A stretch of 64,000 nucleotides of DNA from Massilia putida. GTDB taxonomy: Bacteria > Pseudomonadota > Gammaproteobacteria > Burkholderiales > Burkholderiaceae_D. The DNA lies in NCBI RefSeq assembly GCF_001941825.1, contig NZ_CP019038.1, positions 5,518,001 through 5,582,000 on the forward strand, written 5' to 3'. The stretch's first letter is position 1. Every line of letters starts with the position of its first letter. Below are positions 25,772-33,577 of the stretch, piece after piece. Position numbers and translations under genes: made by a program. The notes under the pieces were generated by a model, which saw only the letters and a list, made by a program, of their open reading frames with translations, ran no database searches and was not told the DNA's origin.

Positions 25772-25819
25772 TGTTCATTGCCTGCATCGCGGCAAACGCC
25801 GCGCGAAGGAGACACAAAC

Positions 25820-26812
25820 ATGCTGCTCATCCAATACAAATCGGCCACCGGCGACCGCCGCGTCGGCATCCTGAACGGCGACGTCGTCACCGCCATCACC
25901 GGCTACGCGACCACGCTGGACCTGGCGAAAGCCGCCATCGCGCAGGGCAAGGGCTTGGCCAGCCTGGCCGATGCGAATGCCACCGGCACCAACGAATCGT
26001 ACGAAGCCATCGCCGCGGAAGGCCGCCTGCTGGCCCCGATCGACCACCCGGACGCCGCCCACTGCTACGTCACTGGCACGGGCCTCACGCACCTGGGCAG
26101 CGCCGACACGCGCGACGCCATGCACAAGAAGATCGGCGGCGACGTCGAGACGCTGTCGGACTCCATGAAGATGTTCCGCATGGGCGTCGAAGGCGGCAAG
26201 CCGGAAGCGGGCAAGGCCGGCGTGCAGCCGGAATGGTTCTACAAGGGCGACGGCTCGATCGTGCGCGCCAGCGGCCAGGACATGGAAATGCCGGACTTCT
26301 CGCTGGACGGCGGCGAAGAACCGGAGATCGCCGGCCTGTACGTGATCGGCGACGACGGCCAGCCGTACCGCGTCGGCTTCGCACTGGGTAACGAATTCTC
26401 GGACCACGTGACGGAACGCCAGAACTACCTGTACCTCGCCCACTCGAAGCTGCGCAACTGCGGCGTGGGCCCGGCGCTGCTTGTCGGCGAACTGCCGGCG
26501 CACGTGCAGGGCGTCTCGCGCATCCGCGATGCGCAGGGCAACGTGCGGTGGGAGAAAGCCTTCGTGTCGGGCGAACAGAATATGTCGCACACGATCGGCA
26601 ACCTGGAATACCACCACTTCAAATACGGCCTGTTCAACCGTCCGGGCGACGTGCACATCCACTTCTTCGGCACCGCGACCCTGAGCTTCGCCGACAGCGT
26701 AAACGTGCAGGCCGGCGAAACGTTCGAGATCGAATCGCCGCAGTTCGGCCCCGCGCTGCGCAACAAGCTCACCGTCCATGCCACCCAATTTGCGAAAGTG
26801 AAGACCTTATGA
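25820..26812 (+). CDS. AraD1/GguC-family protein, probable 2-keto-3-deoxy-L-arabonate dehydratase
   Basis: This 330-residue protein belongs to the FAH-fold group known as GguC/AraD1. Features seen include LLAPIDHPDAAHCYVTGTGL, GVQPEWFYKGDGSIV, FALGNEFSDHVTERQNYLYL and IHFFGTATLSFADSV. It sits between the arabonate dehydratase and the semialdehyde dehydrogenase genes, where the pathway needs conversion of 2-keto-3-deoxy-L-arabonate to 2-oxoglutarate semialdehyde. No DHDPS-type enzyme (the Azospirillum solution) is present, so this FAH-fold protein is the natural candidate. Start ATG 25820 has AAGGAGA eight bases ahead. Its stop overlaps the next start by four bases. The step assignment is inference with good contextual support. 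Confidence 0.85.
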   Translation: MLLIQYKSATGDRRVGILNGDVVTAITGYATTLDLAKAAIAQGKGLASLADANATGTNESYEAIAAEGRLLAPIDHPDAAHCYVTGTGLTHLGSADTRDAMHKKIGGDVETLSDSMKMFRMGVEGGKPEAGKAGVQPEWFYKGDGSIVRASGQDMEMPDFSLDGGEEPEIAGLYVIGDDGQPYRVGFALGNEFSDHVTERQNYLYLAHSKLRNCGVGPALLVGELPAHVQGVSRIRDAQGNVRWEKAFVSGEQNMSHTIGNLEYHHFKYGLFNRPGDVHIHFFGTATLSFADSVNVQAGETFEIESPQFGPALRNKLTVHATQFAKVKTL

Positions 26813-28383
26813 CCATCGCACAGATCACGGGCGAAGCCCTCATCGGCGGCGTCGCCCGGCGCGGCGCCGGCAATTCGTTCAAGGCGTGGAACCCGGCCGC
26901 GCGCGAGCACATCGAGCCCGCCTTCCACATGGTCGACATCGACCAGATCGACCAGGCATGCAGCCTGGCCGGCGAGGCGTTCGACGTCTTCCGCAACACC
27001 ACCGACGAAGAACGCGCCGGCTTTCTGGACACCGTCGCCGACCAGATCATGGCCCTTGGCGACGCGCTCGTCGAGCGCGCGATGGCGGAAACCGGCCTGC
27101 CGCGCGGCCGCATGGAGGGCGAGCGCGCCCGCACGTGCAACCAGCTGAAACTGTTCGGCAGCCTGCTGCGCGAAGGGTCGTGGCAGGATCCGCGCATCGA
27201 TCCGGCCCTGCCGCAGCGCACGCCGCCACGTCCGGACCTGCGCAGCCGCCTGATCGGCGTCGGCCCCGTCGCCGTGTTCGCCGCATCGAACTTCCCGCTC
27301 GCGTTCTCCGTCGCCGGCGGCGACACGGCATCGGCCTTCGCGGCCGGCTGCCCGGTCGTCCTGAAGGCCCACTCGGCCCACCCCGGCACGTCGGAACTGG
27401 TGGCGCGCGCCGTCGTGAAAGCCGTCGAGCTGTGCGGCCTGCCGGCCGGCACGTTCGCACTGCTGACCGGCAACGGCATCGGCCAGGCATTGGTCGCGCA
27501 TCCGGCGATCCAGGCCGTCGGCTTCACCGGCTCCCGTTCGGGCGGCACGGCGCTGATGGCCGTCGCCGCGGGCCGCCAGCAGCCGATCCCGGTCTATGCC
27601 GAGATGAGCAGCATTAACCCGGTGTTGCTGCTGCCGCAGGCGCTGGAACAGCACGCCGAGCGCATCGGCCGCGAATTCGCCGCGTCGCTGACGCTGGGCG
27701 TCGGCCAGTTCTGCACCAACCCCGGCCTCGTGCTGACGATCGACGGTCCGGGCCTCGCGACGTTCTGCGCAGCCGCCACGGCAGCGCTGAACGACACGCA
27801 GCCGGCAACCATGCTGTCGGCCGGTATCGCATCGAGCTTCCGCCGCGGCGTCGCCGCGCTGGGCAGCAACGAAGCGGTGACGACCTTGCTGCGCCTGGAG
27901 CACGAAGACAACCAGGGCCACGCCGCGTTGTTCCGTGTCGACGGCGCCGACTTCCTGGCCCGCAAGGAACTGCACGAAGAGGTGTTCGGCCCGGCCTCGC
28001 TGCTGGTCGTGTGCCGGGACGTCGAGCAGATGCGCGCCATCGTCGAACATCTGGAAGGCCAGCTGACGGCCGCGATCCACCTGGAAGAGGGCGACATCGA
28101 GGCGGCGCAGGCACTGCTGCCGACGCTGGAGCGCAAGGTCGGCCGCATCCTGGCCAACGGCTTCGGTACCGGCGTGGAAGTGACGCACGCGATGGTGCAC
28201 GGCGGTCCGTTCCCGGCCACGGCCGACGGCCGCAGCACGTCGGTGGGCACGGGCGCGATCTTCCGCTTCCTGCGCCCGGTGGCGTACCAGAACCTGCCGC
28301 AGGCGCTGCTGCCGGCGGTGCTGCGCGACGAGAATCCGCGCGGCATCTGGCGCCGCCGCGACGGCGCGCTGGGCAAGGAATAA
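26809..28383 (+). CDS. 2-oxoglutarate semialdehyde dehydrogenase (ALDH family)
   Basis: The 524-residue aldehyde dehydrogenase has the nucleophile Cys302 in GQFCTNPG, the general base Glu265 in YAEMSSINP, and nucleotide-site motifs GPVAVFAASNFPLAF and AVGFTGSRSGG. Together these resemble the KGSADH class of hydroxyproline, glucarate and pentose pathways. It would oxidise 2-oxoglutarate semialdehyde to 2-oxoglutarate with NAD(P)+, the last step from L-arabinose into the TCA cycle. It overlaps the FAH-family gene by ATGA at 26809-26812, a tight translational coupling that fits a reactive aldehyde intermediate. A strong hairpin follows. Confidence 0.92.
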   Translation: MTIAQITGEALIGGVARRGAGNSFKAWNPAAREHIEPAFHMVDIDQIDQACSLAGEAFDVFRNTTDEERAGFLDTVADQIMALGDALVERAMAETGLPRGRMEGERARTCNQLKLFGSLLREGSWQDPRIDPALPQRTPPRPDLRSRLIGVGPVAVFAASNFPLAFSVAGGDTASAFAAGCPVVLKAHSAHPGTSELVARAVVKAVELCGLPAGTFALLTGNGIGQALVAHPAIQAVGFTGSRSGGTALMAVAAGRQQPIPVYAEMSSINPVLLLPQALEQHAERIGREFAASLTLGVGQFCTNPGLVLTIDGPGLATFCAAATAALNDTQPATMLSAGIASSFRRGVAALGSNEAVTTLLRLEHEDNQGHAALFRVDGADFLARKELHEEVFGPASLLVVCRDVEQMRAIVEHLEGQLTAAIHLEEGDIEAAQALLPTLERKVGRILANGFGTGVEVTHAMVHGGPFPATADGRSTSVGTGAIFRFLRPVAYQNLPQALLPAVLRDENPRGIWRRRDGALGKE

Positions 28384-28394
28384 GCACGAAAGAC

Positions 28395-28423
28395 GGCGGC
28401 GCCGGGCCGTTCCCGGCGCCGCC
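28395..28423 (+). terminator. Strong hairpin after the dehydratase operon
   Basis: GGCGGCGCCGGG and CCCGGCGCCGCC form a perfect twelve-base stem around CCGTT. The downstream TACAATAAGATTTT has only a loose T run. It lies 11 bases past the ALDH stop and 25 before the SDR start, so it could end or attenuate the operon before the dehydrogenase gene. TACAAT also resembles a -10 hexamer. Confidence 0.65.
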
Positions 28424-28448
28424 TACAATAAGATTTTAGGAGACGACG

Positions 28449-29216
28449 ATGGGTACTTTAGCCAAGTACGGTAGCCTCGAAGGCAAACGGGTATTCGTGA
28501 CGGGCGGCGGCAGCGGGATCGGCGAAGCGATCGTCGCCGCGCTGGCGGAGCAGGGCGCGCTGGTCGGCTTTGTCGACATCGTGCGCGACGCCAGCGAGGC
28601 ATTGGTCGCGCGCCTGGCCGCTGCCGGCCATAACGCACCGATGTACCGTTACTGCGACATCACCGACATCCCGAGCCTGCAGGCCGTGATGGCCGAGATG
28701 GCCGCCAAGCTGGGCGACTTCGACGTTATCGTCAACAACGCCGCCAACGACCAGCGCCACCAGATCGGCGACGTCTCGGTCGAGTACTGGGACGAACGCA
28801 TCGCCATCAACCAGCGCCCGATGTTCTTCACCGTGCAGGCCGCCTTGGCCGGCATGAAGCGCCGCGGCGGCGGGTCCGTCATCAACTTCAGTTCGATGTC
28901 GTGGCATGCCAAGAATCCGAACTATCCGATCTATGCGACCACGAAGGCGTCCGTGATCGGCCTGACGCGCTGCCTCGCGCGCGACCTCGGACAATTCAAC
29001 ATCCGCGTCAACACCGTGACGCCGGGCTGGGTGATGACCCAGCGCCAGATCGACCTGTGGCTGGACGAGGCGGGCGAAGCCGAGATCGCGCGCTCGCAGT
29101 GCCTGCCGGGCAAGCTGATGCCCGAGGATATCGCCGCGATGGTGCTGTTCCTGTCCGCCGACGACAGCAAGATGTGCACGGGGCAGGAATTCATCGTGGA
29201 TGCAGGGTGGGTGTGA
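28449..29216 (+). CDS. SDR oxidoreductase, probable L-arabinose/galactose 1-dehydrogenase
   Basis: This 255-residue short-chain dehydrogenase has the nucleotide motif TGGGSGIGEAI, NNAAND, the catalytic serine in INFSSMSW, and Tyr162-x3-Lys166 in YPIYATTK. It ends VDAGWV. The sequence resembles SDR galactose/arabinose dehydrogenases, which oxidise C1 of L-arabinose (or D-galactose) to the 1,4-lactone with NAD(P)+. That is the first step of the oxidative pathway, whose later enzymes are encoded just upstream. Ribosome site AGGAGACG is at 28438-28445. With its addition the pathway in this locus is complete. Cofactor preference cannot be read reliably. Confidence 0.85.
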   Translation: MGTLAKYGSLEGKRVFVTGGGSGIGEAIVAALAEQGALVGFVDIVRDASEALVARLAAAGHNAPMYRYCDITDIPSLQAVMAEMAAKLGDFDVIVNNAANDQRHQIGDVSVEYWDERIAINQRPMFFTVQAALAGMKRRGGGSVINFSSMSWHAKNPNYPIYATTKASVIGLTRCLARDLGQFNIRVNTVTPGWVMTQRQIDLWLDEAGEAEIARSQCLPGKLMPEDIAAMVLFLSADDSKMCTGQEFIVDAGWV

Positions 29217-29288
29217 CGGCAATACCGTCGCATCGTTGATTGCGCGCGTATGCGCCGTGTGATCGTCGTTTTTCCGCCGCCTCCAAAA

Positions 29289-29371
29289 CCGTCATTCCCG
29301 CGCACTCGGGAATCCATGCCGCGCCTCTCCGGCACGCGGCCTATGGATTCCCGTTTTCGCGGGAATGACGG
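29289..29371. repeat. REP-like element, nearly perfect 83-base palindrome
   Basis: CCGTCATTCCCGCG (29289-29302) and CGCGGGAATGACGG (29358-29371) are perfect inverted ends. Inner arms CGGGAATCCAT and ATGGATTCCCG pair as well, so the whole block can fold as one long hairpin. It belongs to the same family as 20722-20858 and 41241-41311. It lies between the SDR gene and the arabinan hydrolase operon and may isolate them transcriptionally. Confidence 0.82.
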
Positions 29372-29425
29372 GTTCTGTTCTTCACCAACAAAACTACCCC
29401 ATCGACCAAAATAAACGGAGACCCC

Positions 29426-30979
29426 ATGAAACCATTCCAACCCACCATCCTCGCCCTCGGCATCGCCGCCGCGTTCTGTGCCGGCACCGCGTTCGCCCAG
29501 GTGAACGTCACTGTCGACACGACCAAGCCGGGTGCGGTGATCGACAAGGACGTCTATGGCCAGTTCGCCGAACACCTCGGCACCGGCATCTACGGCGGCC
29601 TGTGGGTCGGTCCGGATTCGAAGATCCCGAATACGCGCGGCTGGCGCAACGACGTCGTCGGCGCGCTGAAGGACATGCACGTGCCGCTGGTCCGCTGGCC
29701 GGGCGGTTGCTTCGCCGACGAATACCACTGGCGCGAAGGCATCGGCCCGCGCAACAAGCGTCCGGTGAAGGTCAACACGAACTGGGGCGGTGTGCCGGAA
29801 AACAATGCGGTGGGCACGCACGAATTCTTCGACCTCGTCGAGCAGCTGGGCGCGGACGCCTACGTCAACGGCAATCTCGGTACCGGCACCCCGCAGGAAG
29901 CGGCCGAGTGGATCGAGTACATGACGTCGGAAGGCAAGTCGACGCTGGCCGAACTGCGCGCGAAGAACGGCCACCCGGCGCCGTTCAAGGTCGCGTATTT
30001 CGCCATCGGTAACGAGTCGTGGGGCTGCGGCGGCAATATGCGGCCGCAGTACTACGCCGACCTGTACCGCCAGTGGAACACGTTCCTGAAGGCGCCGCAG
30101 CACCTGCGTCCGAAGATGATCGCCAGCGGCGGCACGGCCGACGACACCACCTGGACCGACGTCCTCTCGCGCGACCTGAAGGGCCGCACCGACGGCATCA
30201 GCTTCCACTACTACACGCTCCCGACCGGCAACTGGGAGAAGAAAGGCGCCGCCACCGGCTTCCCGGAGTCGGAATGGTTCTCGACGATGTCGCAGACCCT
30301 GCGCATGGAAGACTTCGTCCGCAAGAACGTCGCGATCCTCGACAAGAACGATCCGGAGAAGAAGATCGGCTTCGACGTGGACGAGTGGGGCACCTGGTAC
30401 GACGTCGAGAAGGGCACGAACCCGGGCTTCCTGTTCCAGCGTAATACGATCCGCGACGCCGTCGTGGCCGCGCTCAACTTCAACATCTTCCACGCCTACG
30501 CCGACCGCGTGCGCATGACGAACATCGCGCAGATGGTCAACGTGCTGCAGGCCATGATCATCACCGACAACGAGAAGATGCTGCTGACGCCGACGTACTA
30601 CGCATTCAAGATGTACGCGCCGTTCCAGGGCGCCGCGTCGCTGCCGGTTGCGCTGTCGAACAACACGACCTACGCCTCGAACGGCCAGGGCGTGCCGGGC
30701 ATCAGCGCGTCGGCCGCGAAGGGCAAGGACGGCAAGACCTATGTCGCCCTCGTCAACACGAACCCGCATGAAGCCACCGACGTCGTCCTGAACGTCGCCG
30801 GCCAGAACGTCGGCGCCGTGCGCGGCCAGCTGCTGACCGCGGATGCGATGGACGCCCACAACACGTTCGAGCACAAGGACGCCGTCAAGCCGGTGCCGTT
30901 CAGCGCCAACGCGGGCGGCGGCAAGCTGACGATCAAGGTGCCGGCCAAGTCGGTGCTGGTCGTGGCCGTGGAAGGCTGA
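29426..30979 (+). CDS. Secreted GH51 alpha-L-arabinofuranosidase
   Basis: The 517-residue precursor has a signal peptide ending FCAGTAFA-Q (about residue 24). The GH51 barrel shows YGQFAEHLG, LVRWPGGCFADEYHW, the acid/base Glu197 in IGNESWGCGG and the nucleophile Glu320 in FDVDEWGTWY. A C-terminal beta-domain follows. The family retains configuration and removes terminal alpha-L-arabinofuranosyl groups from arabinan, arabinoxylan and short oligosaccharides. Most studied GH51 enzymes are cytoplasmic, so the export signal is worth noting. It heads a four-gene hydrolase operon with gaps of 3 and 15 bases and a 4-base overlap. Confidence 0.92.
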   Translation: MKPFQPTILALGIAAAFCAGTAFAQVNVTVDTTKPGAVIDKDVYGQFAEHLGTGIYGGLWVGPDSKIPNTRGWRNDVVGALKDMHVPLVRWPGGCFADEYHWREGIGPRNKRPVKVNTNWGGVPENNAVGTHEFFDLVEQLGADAYVNGNLGTGTPQEAAEWIEYMTSEGKSTLAELRAKNGHPAPFKVAYFAIGNESWGCGGNMRPQYYADLYRQWNTFLKAPQHLRPKMIASGGTADDTTWTDVLSRDLKGRTDGISFHYYTLPTGNWEKKGAATGFPESEWFSTMSQTLRMEDFVRKNVAILDKNDPEKKIGFDVDEWGTWYDVEKGTNPGFLFQRNTIRDAVVAALNFNIFHAYADRVRMTNIAQMVNVLQAMIITDNEKMLLTPTYYAFKMYAPFQGAASLPVALSNNTTYASNGQGVPGISASAAKGKDGKTYVALVNTNPHEATDVVLNVAGQNVGAVRGQLLTADAMDAHNTFEHKDAVKPVPFSANAGGGKLTIKVPAKSVLVVAVEG

Positions 30980-30982
30980 TCC

Positions 30983-32533
30983 ATGGCGCACGCTCTCACC
31001 CCGCGTGCGCTGGCTACCGCCGTCGCCGCCGCGTTCGTCCTCGCCGGTTGCGGCGGGGGCGGTGGCGGCGGTAGCACGGCGGTGAGCACGCCGGTCGCCG
31101 CCACGCCGTCGACTCCCGCGGCGACAGCCACCGACACCCCGGCCCAGGCCGCGGTCACTTTCGCCAACGTCTCCGTGCACGACCCGGCCGTCATCAAGGT
31201 CGGCGACACGTGGTACGCGTTCGGCTCGCACCTGGCGGCCGCGAAGACGACGGACCTGATGAACTGGACGAAGATCGCCGACGGCGTCAACGACGGCAAC
31301 CCGCTGTTTTCGAAAGTGACGACGGCGCTGGCCGACACGTTCGCGTGGGCCCAGGTCACGGACCTGTGGGCGCCGGACGTCATCCAGCTCGACGACGGCA
31401 AGTTCTACATGTACTACGATGCCTGCAAGGGCGATTCGCCGCGTTCCGCGCTGGGCGTGGCCGTCGCCGACAAGATCGAAGGCCCGTACGTCAACAAGCA
31501 GGTGTTCCTCAAGTCCGGCATGTGGGGCGAGGTCAGTCCCGACGGCACCGTTTACGACGCGCTGAAGCATCCGAACGTCGTCGACCCGAACACCTTCCGC
31601 GACGCGGCCGGCAAGCTGTGGATGATCTACGGCTCGTATTCGGGCGGCATCTTCATCATGGCGATGGATCCGGCCACCGGCCTGCCGGTCGCGGGCCAGG
31701 GCTACGGCAAGCATCTCATGGGCGGCAACCACGCGCGCATCGAGGGCGCCTATGTGATGTACAGCCCGGCGACCAAGTACTACTACCTGTTCACGTCGTT
31801 CGGCGGACTCGATGCCACCGGCGGCTACAACATGCGCGTGGCGCGCGCGACGAACCCGGACGGCCCTTACCTCGACGCCTCCGGCAAGGACATGGCCGAC
31901 GTGAAGGCCGACCCAAGCAAGCCCCTGTTCGACGACGCGAGCATCGCGCCGTACGGCCAGAAGCTCGTGGGCAGCCACCAGTTCGCGCTGGCGGCCGGCG
32001 AATCCGGCACGCCGCTCGGCTACGTGTCGCCGGGCCACAATTCGGCGCGCTACGAAGCCGCGACGAACCAATACTTCCTGATCTTCCACACCCGCTTCCC
32101 GGGCCAGGGCGAATACCACGAGATGCGCGTGCACGAGATGTTCATCAACGACGACGGCTGGCCGGTGGCGGCGCCGCTGCGTTACGTGCCCCTGTCGAAG
32201 AGCGCGACGACGATCTCGTCGACCGTCACGAGCGCGGACACGGCCGGCGCGTACAAGATGGTCAACCACGGCAAGGACATCTCGGCCACGGTCAAGCCGT
32301 CCGTCGCGGTCCGGCTGGACGCTAACGGCACGGTGAGCGGCGCAGGATCGGGCAACACCGGCGGCACCTGGACGCACAAGGGCAACAACAACGTCGCCAT
32401 CGTGATCGACGGCGTCACCTACAGCGGCGTGCTGTCGCGCCAGTGGAACCCGAATGCGAACGCGTTCGCGGTGACCTTCACGGCGCAGTCGAAGACCGGC
32501 GTGTCGCTGTGGGGCATCCGCACCGGCTCGTGA
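30983..32533 (+). CDS. GH43 endo-arabinanase lipoprotein
   Basis: The 516-residue precursor carries a lipobox LAGC with Cys23, then a Gly run and a Ser/Thr/Pro/Ala linker to about residue 56. The GH43 propeller follows with Asp67 in VHDPAVI, Asp201 in VVDPNTF and Glu254 in RIEGAYVMY. A small C-terminal beta-domain (about 420-516, with GTWTHKGNNNVAIVIDGVTY) resembles the extra domain of extracellular endo-alpha-1,5-arabinanases. A lipid anchor would hold it at the outer membrane, where it would cut arabinan into pieces for the TonB receptor. It begins three bases after the GH51 stop. Subfamily is judged by eye. Confidence 0.88.
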   Translation: MAHALTPRALATAVAAAFVLAGCGGGGGGGSTAVSTPVAATPSTPAATATDTPAQAAVTFANVSVHDPAVIKVGDTWYAFGSHLAAAKTTDLMNWTKIADGVNDGNPLFSKVTTALADTFAWAQVTDLWAPDVIQLDDGKFYMYYDACKGDSPRSALGVAVADKIEGPYVNKQVFLKSGMWGEVSPDGTVYDALKHPNVVDPNTFRDAAGKLWMIYGSYSGGIFIMAMDPATGLPVAGQGYGKHLMGGNHARIEGAYVMYSPATKYYYLFTSFGGLDATGGYNMRVARATNPDGPYLDASGKDMADVKADPSKPLFDDASIAPYGQKLVGSHQFALAAGESGTPLGYVSPGHNSARYEAATNQYFLIFHTRFPGQGEYHEMRVHEMFINDDGWPVAAPLRYVPLSKSATTISSTVTSADTAGAYKMVNHGKDISATVKPSVAVRLDANGTVSGAGSGNTGGTWTHKGNNNVAIVIDGVTYSGVLSRQWNPNANAFAVTFTAQSKTGVSLWGIRTGS

Positions 32534-32548
32534 TCGAAAGGATGAAGC

Positions 32549-33577
32549 ATGCGTAAAGCGACGAAATTCGCGGCCGCGCTCGGCGCCGGCGTGATGGCGC
32601 TGGCCCCCGCGCTGGCGGCCCAGGCATCCCAGGTCAGCGTGCACGACCCCGTGATGGCCAAGGAGGGCAGCACGTACTACCTGTACAGCACGGGACCCGG
32701 CATCACGTTCTACTCCTCGATCGACATGGTGCACTGGAAGCCGGAAGGCCGCGTGTTCGCGGGCGAACCCGCGTGGGCGAAACGTGCGGCACCGACGTTC
32801 AACGACCATATCTGGGCGCCGGACGTCCACCGGCACAACGGCCGCTGGCTGCTGTATTACTCGGTGTCCGGCTTCGGCAAGAACACGTCGGGCATCGGCG
32901 TGACGACCAATGCGACGCTCCACCCGCGCGCGCCCAACTACCGCTGGGAAGACCAGGGGATGGTCGTGCAGTCGGTGCCGGGCCGCGACATGTGGAACGC
33001 CATCGACCCGAACGTCGTCGAGGACGACAAGGGGCAGGGCTGGATGACGTTCGGTTCGTTCTGGGGCGGCATCAAGCTCGTGAAGCTGGACGACAGCTGG
33101 ACGAAGATCGCCGAGCCGCAGGAATGGCACACGATCGCCCGGCGCGAACGTCCCGCGTTCACGCCGGACGAGCAAGCGGCGCCGGCCGAGATCGAAGGGC
33201 CGTTCATCTTCAAGAAGAACGGGTATTACTACCTGTTCGTCTCGTGGGGCCTGTGCTGCCAGGGTCCGAAGAGCACGTACCACGTCGTCGTCGGCCGCGC
33301 GCGGGACGTCATGGGACCGTACCTCGACCGTCAGGGCAAGGACATGGCACAGGGCGGCGGCTCGCTCGTGATCCAGGGCGACAAGGACTGGAAGGCGCTG
33401 GGCCACAACAGCGCCTACACGTTCGACGGCAAGGATTACCTCGTGCTGCACGCGTACGAGACGGCCGACCGTTACAAGCAGAAGCTCAAGGTGATGGACA
33501 TCCGCTGGGACAAGGACGGCTGGCCGACGGTCGACCCGAAAGACCTCAATCGTTACGTAAGCGAAGAAGTCAAATGA
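32549..33577 (+). CDS. Secreted GH43 arabinanase
   Basis: The 342-residue precursor has a signal peptide ending near LAAQAS (about residue 27), immediately followed by the propeller with Asp33 in VHDPVMAK, Asp153 in AIDPNVV and Glu216 in EIEGPFIF. WAPDVHRHNGRWLLYYSVS and GHNSAY are typical of the endo-1,5-alpha-L-arabinanase group. There is no C-terminal extra domain, unlike the preceding GH43. Two related but different enzymes side by side suggest endo and exo (or processive) division of labour on arabinan. AAAGGA lies nine bases ahead of the ATG. It overlaps the next gene by four bases. Confidence 0.88.
   Translation: MRKATKFAAALGAGVMALAPALAAQASQVSVHDPVMAKEGSTYYLYSTGPGITFYSSIDMVHWKPEGRVFAGEPAWAKRAAPTFNDHIWAPDVHRHNGRWLLYYSVSGFGKNTSGIGVTTNATLHPRAPNYRWEDQGMVVQSVPGRDMWNAIDPNVVEDDKGQGWMTFGSFWGGIKLVKLDDSWTKIAEPQEWHTIARRERPAFTPDEQAAPAEIEGPFIFKKNGYYYLFVSWGLCCQGPKSTYHVVVGRARDVMGPYLDRQGKDMAQGGGSLVIQGDKDWKALGHNSAYTFDGKDYLVLHAYETADRYKQKLKVMDIRWDKDGWPTVDPKDLNRYVSEEVK

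Noticed and set aside
29289..29371. Palindromic repeats considered as CRISPR repeats
   Set aside because: There are no regularly spaced direct repeats with unique spacers and no cas genes; the units are inverted pairs at scattered sites.
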